Below, piece by piece: positions 17,921 to 24,484 of a stretch of 64,000 nt of DNA. A program made the translations under genes and the position numbers. Numbering within the stretch: the stretch's first letter is position 1; each line of letters opens with the position of its first letter. Below the pieces are notes generated by a model. That model searched no databases and was not told the DNA's origin. It saw nothing but the letters and a program-made list of their open reading frames with translations. The DNA is from Myxococcus stipitatus (GTDB lineage: Bacteria > Myxococcota > Myxococcia > Myxococcales > Myxococcaceae), in assembly GCF_021412625.1 (NCBI RefSeq), contig NZ_JAKCFI010000004.1:372001-436000 (forward strand), in the 5' to 3' direction.

Positions 17921-20740
17921 TCAGCTCCCCGCCGTGGGTTCGGGCGGGGGGCGGGCGATCCACGCGGCGATGAAGACGTCCAACTCGCCGCGCAGCACGT
18001 CCTTGACGCGAGGGGTGCCCGCGCCGGTGCGTGGGTCCTCCACGCGCGCGCTGCGGCCCAGGTAGTAGCGCCGCGCCTCGTCCGTCGTGCCGCCCTGACC
18101 GGCCACCACGCGCGTGGCGATGTCCTTCAGCTCGTCCAGCTCGCCCGCGCCCGTCAACGTCAGCACGCGGCCGGTGGACTCGTCCTTCACCGTCACCTCG
18201 GTGCGCACGCGCTGGAGGTAGGCGCCCTCGTGGCTCTTCACCGGGCGGCCCAGGACCTCGAGCAGCTCCAGCTCCTCCTCGGAGAGCGAGCCCGAACGGT
18301 GGACGCGGACGTATGCGCGCTGGCGCTTCTCGTCCTCCAGCCGGCGGTGCAGGCCGGCCTCTCCGGCCAGGAAGCCGTAGGCGCCGGGACCGGCGATGCG
18401 CACCACCACGCGCGCGGGCTCGTCCGCCTCCGCGACGGCGATGGCCTCGTAGCCGCGCCGCTGTGCCCAACCCAGGTACATGGTGGCCAGCTCCTGCACC
18501 CAGGCCTCCTGCGCCTCCGAGGAGTCGCTCGCGCAGATGTCCACCAGCGCCTCCGTGTCCTGGGTGGTGGCGCCGGAGGCATGGAGGGCCTCCGCCATCT
18601 GCACCTCGCGCGCGACGTCCTCCACCTGCTTGGCGGCGGACGCCAGCTGCACCTCGTTCTTCGCCTCGCGCACCAGCCGGCGCGCGAACATGCACGCGGC
18701 CTCCAGCCGCTCCATCTCGTTGATGTGCGCCTCCACCGTGCGGAAGGCGCGGATGACCTCCGCCGCGCGCGTGGGGTCGTCCCAGAGGTTGGGCGCCTGC
18801 GTCTCCGTCAGCAGCGCCGCGCGCCGCTCCTCCAGCTGCGGCCGGCCCGCGGAGGCCGCGAGCGCGCGCGCCCTGCCCACCAGCCGGTCCATCTCCACCA
18901 GGAGCGACTTGCGGTCCAGCCGCCGCTTCACCGGCGCCGCGCGCGCGGACGGCAGCAGCAGCTGCGCGGTGGGGGAGGGCGGCGGCGCGGCGGGCTCGGC
19001 CACGGCCACCACCCGGCCCCCTGGCCGCCCCTCCACGCGCACGGGCGTGCCCGGCGGCAGCGGCCGGCGGGCGATCTCCACCGCGAGCGCCGCGGTGAGC
19101 GTCTTCTCGATTTCACGCTGGAGGTAGCGCGCGCCGAACTGCGGTGAGTACCCCCGCTCCACCAGCAGGTCCACGACCTCCGGCGTCACCTCCACGTCCA
19201 GCGCGCGCGCGCGGATGCCCTCGCGCTCCAGCACGCGGCCCACCTCGCGCTGGGCGATCTTTCGGATGTCCACCTTCGAGAGCGGGCGGAAGTGGCAGAT
19301 GGCGTCGAAGCGGTTGAGGAACTCCGGACGGAAGGAGTCGGCGATGCGGCGGTCCACCTCCGACACCATCTCGTCCGCGCGCCGCGCGCCCGCGAAGCCC
19401 ATGCCGGACTCGCGGTACACCTCCGCGCCCACGTTGGACGTGGCGACGATGAGCGTGTTGTTGCACGACACCACCTCGCCCGCCCCGTTGACGAAGGTGC
19501 CCTCGTCGAAGAGCTGGAGGAACCGGTCGTGCACGCTGCGCGCCGCCTTCTCGAACTCGTCGAGCAGCAGCACGGAGAACACCTTGCCATCCAGCAGCGC
19601 GCTCAGCTCGCCCCGGCGCGTCTCCAGCGCGGGCGCCCACGACGCGCCGAAGGGCACGCTCTCGTCGCCGTCGTTGGGGTAGTCCGCCATGTTCAGGCGC
19701 ACCAGCCTGTCCGCGGAGCCGAACAGGTATTCGGCCAAGAGCTTCGCCAGCTGCGTCTTGCCCACGCCCGTGGGGCCCGCGAAGAGGAACACGCCCAGCG
19801 GCCGGCGCGGGTCGTTGAGCCCCGCCTTCAGCAGCGCCACCGAGCGCAGCACCGCGCCCACCGCGTCCGTCTGGCCGAGCAGCCGCTCTCCGAAGAAGCG
19901 CTCCGTCTCGTCCAGGTCCAACGGCATGGCGTCGTCCACCACGAAGCGCGGCAGGCGCGTGGCGGCGCAGAAGCGGGTGAGCACGTCCTCCGGCCCCACG
20001 TGGTCCTTGGCCACGCCCGCGGCCTCGGCCGCCGTCTCCTTGAGCAGCTCGATGGCCTTGCGCGGCATGCGCTGCGCCAGCAGGAACTTGGAGGACAGTC
20101 GCAGCGCCAGGTCACACGCCGCCGGGTCGATGGGCAGCCGCAGCTCGCGCTCCAGCTCCTCGGCCACCCGTCCCAGCACCCAGCGCGCCTTCTCCAGCGG
20201 GGGCTCGTGCAGGGGCAGCAGGTGGAGCCGCTCGGCGAGCGCCTCGTCGGAGCGCAGCAGCTCCTGCACGCGCTTGGGCTCCGTCTCGAAGATGAAGCGC
20301 AGGCCGCCGGTGCGCAGCGCGCGCACCGCCACCGGGGCCAGCGGGCCCCCCAGGGCCGCGGGCAGGTCGCGGATGTAGACGATGGGACAGGCGTGCCGCG
20401 CCAGGTGCGCGAGCAGCTCCTCGAAGCTCTCCGCCGCCTGACGCTGGGTGCTGCGCGCCAGGATGTTGGCGACGGACACCTCCACCAGCCGCGCATGGGC
20501 CAGCTCGGCGTCCACGCGGCCCTCGGCGATGCGCCGCGCCACCTCCTGCACCAGCGCGCTCTTGCCCACGCCGGGGTCGCCGGCCAGCAGGGGATGCTTG
20601 CCGCCACGCGTCAACAGCCCCAATACCTCCGTCACGGCCGCGTCGACGCCGTGGGCCGCCGGCAGCCGGCCCTCCCGGGCCAGCGCGGTCAGGTCCCGGT
20701 CGATGAGCCGCTCCTGGTCCTCGCTCTTCCTCGTCGCCAT
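17921..20740 (-). CDS. Two-domain AAA+ (ClpB-like) ATPase fused to an RF2-like domain lacking GGQ
   Basis: A 939-residue fusion. Residues 1-275 form a first AAA+ module with Walker A GDPGVGKS, but the Walker B position reads VYIRDL where IDEL is usual. Residues 275-580 form a ClpB/ClpA-type second module: GPTGVGKTQ at about 318, VLLLDEFEKA at about 390, RPEFLNRFD sensor region and a D2-small domain (FGARYLQREIEK). Residues 608-935 align by eye with peptide chain release factor 2: LTETQAPNLWDDP, TEAQ-like SEAQEAWVQELATMYLGWAQ, AYGFLAGEAGLHRR, and RTGAGTPRVKDVLRGELDVFI. The GGQ segment is missing and SPF is not seen. It may be a ribosome-associated unfoldase or rescue factor; this is inference. 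Confidence 0.88.
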   Translation of the reverse strand: MATRKSEDQERLIDRDLTALAREGRLPAAHGVDAAVTEVLGLLTRGGKHPLLAGDPGVGKSALVQEVARRIAEGRVDAELAHARLVEVSVANILARSTQRQAAESFEELLAHLARHACPIVYIRDLPAALGGPLAPVAVRALRTGGLRFIFETEPKRVQELLRSDEALAERLHLLPLHEPPLEKARWVLGRVAEELERELRLPIDPAACDLALRLSSKFLLAQRMPRKAIELLKETAAEAAGVAKDHVGPEDVLTRFCAATRLPRFVVDDAMPLDLDETERFFGERLLGQTDAVGAVLRSVALLKAGLNDPRRPLGVFLFAGPTGVGKTQLAKLLAEYLFGSADRLVRLNMADYPNDGDESVPFGASWAPALETRRGELSALLDGKVFSVLLLDEFEKAARSVHDRFLQLFDEGTFVNGAGEVVSCNNTLIVATSNVGAEVYRESGMGFAGARRADEMVSEVDRRIADSFRPEFLNRFDAICHFRPLSKVDIRKIAQREVGRVLEREGIRARALDVEVTPEVVDLLVERGYSPQFGARYLQREIEKTLTAALAVEIARRPLPPGTPVRVEGRPGGRVVAVAEPAAPPPSPTAQLLLPSARAAPVKRRLDRKSLLVEMDRLVGRARALAASAGRPQLEERRAALLTETQAPNLWDDPTRAAEVIRAFRTVEAHINEMERLEAACMFARRLVREAKNEVQLASAAKQVEDVAREVQMAEALHASGATTQDTEALVDICASDSSEAQEAWVQELATMYLGWAQRRGYEAIAVAEADEPARVVVRIAGPGAYGFLAGEAGLHRRLEDEKRQRAYVRVHRSGSLSEEELELLEVLGRPVKSHEGAYLQRVRTEVTVKDESTGRVLTLTGAGELDELKDIATRVVAGQGGTTDEARRYYLGRSARVEDPRTGAGTPRVKDVLRGELDVFIAAWIARPPPEPTAGS

Positions 20741-20819
20741 GTCTCGTCAGCCGCCCCCTCGCCGGAGTGCGCACTCTAACCGCTGAACCGCCGTGGTGAG
20801 CGCGCAATCCCTGCGCGTC

Positions 20820-20841
20820 GCCGCCCTGGCTCCAGGGCGGC
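20820..20841 (-). terminator. Hairpin terminator candidate
   Basis: GCCGCCCTG and CAGGGCGGC form a 9-bp stem with a 4-nt loop. It lies between the cytochrome gene start region and the AAA+ gene, 32 bp beyond the cytochrome stop side. No T tract is seen. Confidence 0.5.
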
Positions 20842-20872
20842 CCCTCGGGCCAGCGCGACGACGCGGCCGACG

Positions 20873-21475
20873 TCAAGGCGCGGGGGGCAGGGCCGTTCCC
20901 GGCTCCGCATGCGGGATGGCCCGGAGGTACTCGTAGATGGCCCTCAGGTCGTCGTCCCGCATCTTCGCGTAGATGGGCCAGGGCATGAACTGCAGGATGT
21001 GCCCGTCCTCCGCCCGACCGGTGCGCATCCGCGCCAGGAAGACCTCGAAGGTCATTCCGCCGGGGCGCCCCTGCCCATCGGGCGTGAGGTTGGTGGAGAC
21101 GACGCCCGGTGCGAGCGCCATTCCACCCGCGAGGAAGTTCGCGGAGTTGATCTGTCCGAACTGCCCCTGGAACGGGTCGCTCCCGGTCGAGAAGGGCGGG
21201 TTGGTATGGCAGTCGTTGCACGCCGACTGCGCGTTGACGATGTAGCTGCCCAACCCCACGAGGTTGCGATCCAACCCGGTCAGGTTGAGCTGGACGGGGG
21301 ACATGGCCACGCCCTTGTCGATGCGGTCCTGGTCCTCGGTGCCCACGGGCGTCTGGGTCTGCTGGTCCGAGGGGGCGTCACTCGCGTCGTCGCCGCAACC
21401 CGCCGCGATGCCACCGGCGATGGAGATGAGCGCCACCCCGGCCGCTACCCGGAGTCCCATCTGGATGTGCTTCAT
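20873..21475 (-). CDS. Cytochrome c lipoprotein
   Basis: Periplasmic electron carrier or cytochrome subunit. A type II signal peptide ends in lipobox IAAGC (Cys27), followed by an acidic linker. One haem-binding CNDCH motif lies at residues 86-90, and a candidate distal methionine is in GHILQFMPWPIY or AKM near residue 165. The pattern NFLAGGMALAPGVVSTNLTP and TFEVFLARMRTG is common in single-haem proteins related to alcohol-dehydrogenase cytochrome subunits. The ATG has a GGAAAG site. No dehydrogenase gene is nearby, so the partner is unknown. Confidence 0.85.
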   Translation of the reverse strand: MKHIQMGLRVAAGVALISIAGGIAAGCGDDASDAPSDQQTQTPVGTEDQDRIDKGVAMSPVQLNLTGLDRNLVGLGSYIVNAQSACNDCHTNPPFSTGSDPFQGQFGQINSANFLAGGMALAPGVVSTNLTPDGQGRPGGMTFEVFLARMRTGRAEDGHILQFMPWPIYAKMRDDDLRAIYEYLRAIPHAEPGTALPPAP

Positions 21476-21619
21476 GTGTGTGTGCTTCCTTTCCCTTCAC
21501 CGGGTTTTCCCGGCTGGGGAGGAGGCTAGGAATGGCGGGGCGGGGGGCCATGCTGCGTGAGGGGGTCACCCGGCGTCATCGGGTGGACAGGCTCTCGGGG
21601 GTTTCCCGGAGGAAGGGAG

Positions 21620-21707
21620 CGGAAGTCGGAGGACTCGAACCTCGAGCCGGAAGGCCGGCTCGCACCCGTTAGCAGCGGGGCCTGGCGCCATCGCCAGTCC
21701 AACTTCC
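21620..21707 (-). tRNA. tRNA-Ser (GCT)
   Basis: Cloverleaf with acceptor GGAAGTT, anticodon loop CTGCTAA (GCT), a long variable arm with GAGCCGG/CCGGCTC pairing and T arm GGTTCGAGTCC. Discriminator G fits serine. No CCA is encoded. Last gene of the array. Confidence 0.92.
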
Positions 21708-21733
21708 AGGAGGACGTCACCTGGGCGGCGGAG

Positions 21734-21818
21734 CGGAGCAGGGTGGAGTCGAACCACGGTCCCCGAAAGGACCTCCTGGCTTCCAACCAGGCGGCCGGCC
21801 ACCCGGCCCGCATGCTCC
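21734..21818 (-). tRNA. tRNA-Ser (GGA)
   Basis: Acceptor GGAGCA/TGCTCC, anticodon loop TTGGAAG (GGA), long variable arm GGTCCTTTCGGGGACC and discriminator G. It is 26 bp upstream of the Ser(GCT) gene. No CCA is encoded. Confidence 0.92.
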
Positions 21819-21838
21819 ATGTACGACGGACGACAAAG

Positions 21839-21925
21839 AGGAAGGCAGGGGACTCGAACCCCGAGCGCGCGAAGTCGCCCGCATCGTTTTCGAAACGAGC
21901 CGCCGGCCTCCGGCGTCGACCTTCC
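21839..21925 (-). tRNA. tRNA-Ser (CGA)
   Basis: Acceptor GGAAGG/CCTTCC, anticodon loop TTCGAAA (CGA) and a long variable arm GCGACTTCGCGC. The discriminator appears to be T rather than the G expected for serine, which may weaken charging. No CCA is encoded. Confidence 0.85.
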
Positions 21926-21989
21926 AGACAGGGATTTGCCGGCAGCAGTGTTCCCGCCTGCCGGCGCGCGGGGAGGCTCCTCGTGGGCG

Positions 21990-22012
21990 GAGGGTCGCCT
22001 CTGGCGGCCCTC
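21990..22012 (-). terminator. Hairpin in the HNH to Ser-tRNA gap
   Basis: GAGGGTCGCC pairs with GGCGGCCCTC (one G-T pair) around a 3-nt loop. It is one of two hairpins in the 166-bp gap that separates the HNH gene from the serine tRNAs. Confidence 0.45.
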
Positions 22013-22057
22013 CTCACCCCGCCCGCGTCCCGTCTTCACGGGGCGGGTGGGGCGGAA

Positions 22058-22074
22058 GGCCACCTCGGGTGGCC
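22058..22074 (-). terminator. Hairpin just after the HNH gene
   Basis: GGCCACC and GGTGGCC form a perfect 7-bp stem with a 3-nt loop, 18 nt past the HNH stop. It may end the HNH transcript or mark RNA processing between it and the downstream tRNAs. Confidence 0.5.
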
Positions 22075-22091
22075 CTCCTTGCCCTCGCGCC

Positions 22092-22634
22092 TCACTCCTC
22101 CAACTCGACGTGCCAGTACGCCACGTCGTTCATGAACTTGGCCCACGTCATGGGCATGCCCTTCTCGAACATGAACGTCAGCCGCAGCGTGTTCGAGAGC
22201 TTCTTGGGCTTCACCGGCGTGGAGCGCAGCTCCATGCGCGCGACCTGGGGCGTGCGGTTGCCCTTCTTCTGGTTGCAGGGCACGCAGGAGATGACGATGT
22301 TCTCCCAGCACGTCCGGCCACCCTGGGCCCGGGGCACGACGTGGTCGTACGTCGCCTCGGCGCGCGACACCTTCAGGCCGCAGTACTGACAGCGGCAGTT
22401 GTCGCGCAGGTACACGTTCTCCCGGCTGAACTTCACGCCCTTGGGGCCCTTGCGCAGCCCGCGCACGAAGCGGATGACGGACGGCATGCGGATCTCCACC
22501 GTCACCGAGCGCACGAAGCGGTCCTCGTACTCCTCGACCACTTCCACCTTGCCCTGGAAGATGAGCATCACCGCGCGCTGCCAGGGAATCCGCGCGACGG
22601 GTTCGTAGGCTTGACTGAGGACCAGCGTCTCCAT
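22092..22634 (-). CDS. HNH endonuclease inside the tRNA array
   Basis: A 180-residue HNH-family nuclease. Residues about 75-125 carry the motif: CRCQYCG, YDHVVPRAQGG, WENIVISCVPCNQKKG, with four zinc-binding cysteines in two CxxC pairs, a DH metal site and the Asn. The N-terminal 70 residues (QAYEPVARIPWQRAVMLIFQ) are typical of the stand-alone bacterial HNH family. The ATG follows GAAAGGTGCC. It lies between 15 tRNA genes upstream and three serine tRNA genes downstream, all in one orientation. Such nucleases also accompany tRNA clusters on phages; whether it moves the array is inference. Confidence 0.92.
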   Translation of the reverse strand: METLVLSQAYEPVARIPWQRAVMLIFQGKVEVVEEYEDRFVRSVTVEIRMPSVIRFVRGLRKGPKGVKFSRENVYLRDNCRCQYCGLKVSRAEATYDHVVPRAQGGRTCWENIVISCVPCNQKKGNRTPQVARMELRSTPVKPKKLSNTLRLTFMFEKGMPMTWAKFMNDVAYWHVELEE

Positions 22635-22654
22635 GACACGGCACCTTTCGGCTG

Positions 22655-22728
22655 TATCCGCGGCGAGAGTCGAACTCGCACTGAGCCGGGTTTGAGCCGG
22701 CGGCCTCTCCCGTTTGGGCTACGCGGAT
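22655..22728 (-). tRNA. tRNA with anticodon CAA (nominal Leu), short variable loop
   Basis: Acceptor ATCCGCG/CGCGGAT is a perfect 7-bp stem, the anticodon stem is GCCGG/CCGGC with loop CTCAAAC, and the T arm is GCGAG-TTCGACT-CTCGC. The variable loop is only 5 nt (TCAGT), whereas leucine tRNAs normally have a long arm. Identity is therefore uncertain. Confidence 0.75.
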
Positions 22729-22771
22729 GGACTGCGGGAGCTACGACGGACTGCGACTGCGTGACGACGAG

Positions 22772-22845
22772 TGCCGAAGGCGGGAGTCGAACCCGCGACC
22801 TCCAGGTTCTCGACCTGGCGCCTCTACCTATTGGGCTACTCCGGC
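22772..22845 (-). tRNA. tRNA with anticodon GAG (nominal Leu), C33, short variable loop
   Basis: Acceptor GCCGGAG/CTTCGGC, anticodon stem CCAGG/CCTGG and loop TCGAGAA. Position 33 is C instead of the near-universal T, and the variable loop is AGGTC. Both features are unexpected for leucine. Confidence 0.72.
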
Positions 22846-22865
22846 ATGAAGCAGGGGACTTCGAG

Positions 22866-22938
22866 TGCACGCCCCGGGGATCGAACCCGGCGAGAACGGT
22901 GTGTGGGACCGTCGCCGTCTCCAGCTGGCTCGGCGTGC
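22866..22938 (-). tRNA. tRNA-Val (CAC) with C33
   Basis: Acceptor GCACGCC/GGCGTGC, anticodon stem ACGGT/ACCGT with loop CCCACAC, T arm CCGGG-TTCGATC-CCCGG and discriminator A. Position 33 is C where T is expected. Confidence 0.78.
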
Positions 22939-22958
22939 GAGGGAGGTGATGAGAGGGA

Positions 22959-23029
22959 TTGCGGAGCAGGGAGTCGAACCCTGGGGCTCCGGCTTATGAG
23001 GCCAGATGGGGCACCGGCCCCACACCGCA
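22959..23029 (-). tRNA. tRNA with anticodon CAT (Met or Ile2)
   Basis: Acceptor TGCGGTG/CTCCGCA with one mismatch, anticodon stem CTGGC/GCCGG, loop CTCATAA and T arm CAGGG-TTCGACT-CCCTG. The acceptor does not have the initiator C1:A72 mismatch, so an elongator Met or a lysidine-modified Ile tRNA is likely. Confidence 0.8.
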
Positions 23030-23043
23030 GCGAAGACGTCGGT

Positions 23044-23118
23044 TGCTCCCGGCAGGATTCGAACCTGCGACCTCGCGCTTAGGACGCGCCTGCTCTGGTT
23101 CCACTGAGCTACGGGAGC
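23044..23118 (-). tRNA. tRNA-Arg (CCT)
   Basis: Perfect acceptor GCTCCCG/CGGGAGC, D stem GCTC/GAGC, anticodon loop GTCCTAA and T arm GCAGG-TTCGAAT-CCTGC. The 27:43 pair is a G-G mismatch. Discriminator A. Confidence 0.88.
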
Positions 23119-23133
23119 GATGGAGAAACGAAG

Positions 23134-23208
23134 TGTCCCCGGCAGGGCTCGAACCTGCGACCTCACGGTTCGGAACCGTGCGCTCTATTCCGACTGAGCT
23201 ACGAGGAC
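23134..23208 (-). tRNA. tRNA-Arg (CCG)
   Basis: Acceptor GTCCTCG/CGGGGAC, D stem GCTC/GAGC, anticodon stem CACGG/CCGTG with loop TTCCGAA and T arm GCAGG-TTCGAGC-CCTGC. It is 15 bp from the Arg(CCT) gene and similar to it in the D and T arms. Confidence 0.9.
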
Positions 23209-23211
23209 GGA

Positions 23212-23282
23212 TGGAACCGCCGGGACTCGAACCCGGACCGCTCGGGTGCAGACCGAGTGCTCTCCCATTGAGCTACGGACCC
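23212..23282 (-). tRNA. tRNA-Ala (TGC) with C33
   Basis: Acceptor GGGTCCG/CGGTTCC has a T-T mismatch at 4:69. The anticodon stem is CTCGG/CCGAG with loop TCTGCAC, giving TGC with C at position 33. The alanine G3:T70 identity pair is present. It lies only 3 bp from the Arg(CCG) gene. Confidence 0.78.
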
Positions 23283-23297
23283 ATGACGGACGACGAG

Positions 23298-23371
23298 TGC
23301 CCCCGGTCGGCTTCGAACCGACGACCTCCGGTTTACGAAACCGGCGCTGCTGCCAGCTGAGCTACAGGGGC
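23298..23371 (-). tRNA. tRNA-Thr (CGT)
   Basis: Acceptor GCCCCTG/CGGGGGC, anticodon stem CCGGT/ACCGG with loop TTCGTAA and T arm GTCGG-TTCGAAG-CCGAC. The D stem has three pairs (GCT/AGC). Discriminator A. Confidence 0.88.
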
Positions 23372-23376
23372 GAGAG

Positions 23377-23444
23377 CAGGCCGCCAGGGAATCGAACCCC
23401 GCCCGCCCGGATTTGGAGTCCAAGCTGCTCCCAGAGCGCGGCCT
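23377..23444 (-). tRNA. tRNA-Trp (CCA)
   Basis: Acceptor AGGCCGC/GCGGCCT, anticodon loop CTCCAAA (CCA) on stem TTGGA/TCCGG, and discriminator G as expected for tryptophan. At 68 nt it is short because the D arm is reduced. Confidence 0.85.
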
Positions 23445-23476
23445 ATGAGCCATGAGACGAACCGTGTGCTGCGACT

Positions 23477-23549
23477 TGCCAGCCCTCGGAATCGAACCGA
23501 GTCCTCCCGCTCTTCAGACGGGCGCGCGGACCACCTACGCCAGGTTGGC
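23477..23549 (-). tRNA. tRNA-Phe (GAA)
   Basis: Acceptor GCCAACC/GGCTGGC with one A-C mismatch, anticodon loop CTGAAGA on stem CCCGT/GCGGG, T arm CTCGG-TTCGATT-CCGAG and discriminator A. Confidence 0.87.
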
Positions 23550-23560
23550 ATGTGACGATG

Positions 23561-23630
23561 AGGCCAGTACGGGAGTCGAACCCGTCCCGAGCGGTTTTGC
23601 AGACCGCCGCCACCCCGGGAGGAACTGGCC
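23561..23630 (-). tRNA. tRNA-Cys (GCA)
   Basis: Perfect acceptor GGCCAGT/ACTGGCC, anticodon loop CTGCAAA on stem GCGGT/ACCGC, and discriminator T, which is the cysteine identity base. Confidence 0.9.
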
Positions 23631-23647
23631 ATGAGTGCTACGTGAAG

Positions 23648-23719
23648 CTCCCCAGGAGGGATTCGAACCCTCATCCTTGCGGTTAACAGCCGCCTGCTCC
23701 GCCATTGAGCTACCGGGGA
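23648..23719 (-). tRNA. tRNA-Asn (GTT)
   Basis: Acceptor TCCCCGG/CTGGGGA, D stem GCTC/GAGC, anticodon loop CTGTTAA, T arm GAGGG-TTCGAAT-CCCTC and discriminator G as in other asparagine tRNAs. Confidence 0.9.
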
Positions 23720-23725
23720 ATGGAG

Positions 23726-23796
23726 TACCTCCGGAGGGATTCGAACCCTCGCCGTCCGCTTAAGAGGCGGATGCTCTTCCAATGAGCTACGGAGGC
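23726..23796 (-). tRNA. tRNA-Lys (CTT)
   Basis: Acceptor GCCTCCG/CGGAGGT, D stem GCTC/GAGC, anticodon stem TCCGC/GCGGA with loop CTCTTAA and T arm GAGGG-TTCGAAT-CCCTC. It is 6 bp from the Asn gene. Confidence 0.9.
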
Positions 23797-23880
23797 TTGT
23801 CGCCCGTCGCCCCACGCATGGGCGGACGACAGACATTCACCACGACGATTCAGTTGTCAGTGAACTGGATGCTGCTCGAG

Positions 23881-23951
23881 TCGGGGCACCCGGACTCGAA
23901 CCGGGACCGCTCGCATATCAGGCGAGCACTCTGCCTTTGAGCCATGCCCCG
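23881..23951 (-). tRNA. tRNA-Ile (GAT)
   Basis: Perfect acceptor CGGGGCA/TGCCCCG, anticodon stem CTCGC/GCGAG with loop CTGATAT, T arm CCCGG-TTCGAGT-CCGGG and discriminator A. An 84-bp spacer separates it from the Lys gene, the longest gap among the 15 upstream tRNAs. Confidence 0.9.
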
Positions 23952-23982
23952 TGGACTGCATGAGAGGAATTGCGAGACTTCA

Positions 23983-24066
23983 TGGGGACGCTGGGAGTTG
24001 AACCCAGTGGGCCTGTCGGGCTCGGGCTCTACAGGCCCGCGCGCCTCCCTAGCGCTCTACATCCCC
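23983..24066 (-). tRNA. tRNA-Tyr (GTA)
   Basis: Acceptor GGGGATG/CGTCCCC, anticodon stem CGGGC/GCCCG with loop CTGTAGA, long variable arm as expected for bacterial tyrosine tRNA, T arm CTGGG-TTCAACT-CCCAG and discriminator A. First gene of the minus-strand array. Confidence 0.92.
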
Positions 24067-24161
24067 TGAGGAGTGGGAGCCCTGAAAGCCGAGAGGCCGG
24101 GTCCCCTGGATGGGAGCCCGGCCTCCGCGTGGCTTGGCGCGCCAGTGAAGGAGCGCGAGCG

Positions 24162-24320
24162 TCAGCAGGGTACGGGCGGATGACCGCCAATCCGGTCGAA
24201 TCCCACGATGGACTTCGAACCGATGCTCACGAGGGAGCGGGAGGCGGCGTCGAGGTGGGGCCAGAGGTTGTTGCGATAGCTGCGCTTCATCGGGTTCATC
24301 CGCATCGTCAACGTCGTCAT
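24162..24320 (-). CDS. Candidate small protein ahead of the tRNA array
   Basis: A 52-residue reading frame starting MTTLTMRMNPMKRSYRNNLW and ending GGHPPVPC. The start is preceded by AAAGGAG with 11-nt spacing, which is better than most starts here. It is basic, has no membrane segment and is not recognised. It lies about 95 bp upstream of the first tRNA gene (Tyr) in the same orientation, so it may sit in the leader of the array transcript. Coding status is uncertain. Confidence 0.4.
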   Translation of the reverse strand: MTTLTMRMNPMKRSYRNNLWPHLDAASRSLVSIGSKSIVGFDRIGGHPPVPC

Positions 24321-24476
24321 GGTCGCCGCCGCTCCTTTCTTCGGGAAATCTACGGGGATTGAATCTCGTCCCTGACACGACGCGATTTTCTTCTGGGGCT
24401 TCGCGCCGCGGTTCTCGTGGGGCTGTGGTGGGCGCCCGTGTGCCTTGTCTGGGCTGGCAGCGTAACCAACCTGCCT

Positions 24477-24484
24477 ACGGAACC
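24477..24484 (+). repeat. Left 8-bp target-site duplication
   Basis: ACGGAACC, repeated exactly on the other side of the insertion sequence. Eight base pairs is the usual ISL3-family duplication length. Confidence 0.9.

Noticed and set aside
21620..24066. CRISPR array
   Set aside because: The regular spacing of GGTTCGAATCC-like blocks comes from T arms of tRNA genes; the units differ and fold as cloverleaves.
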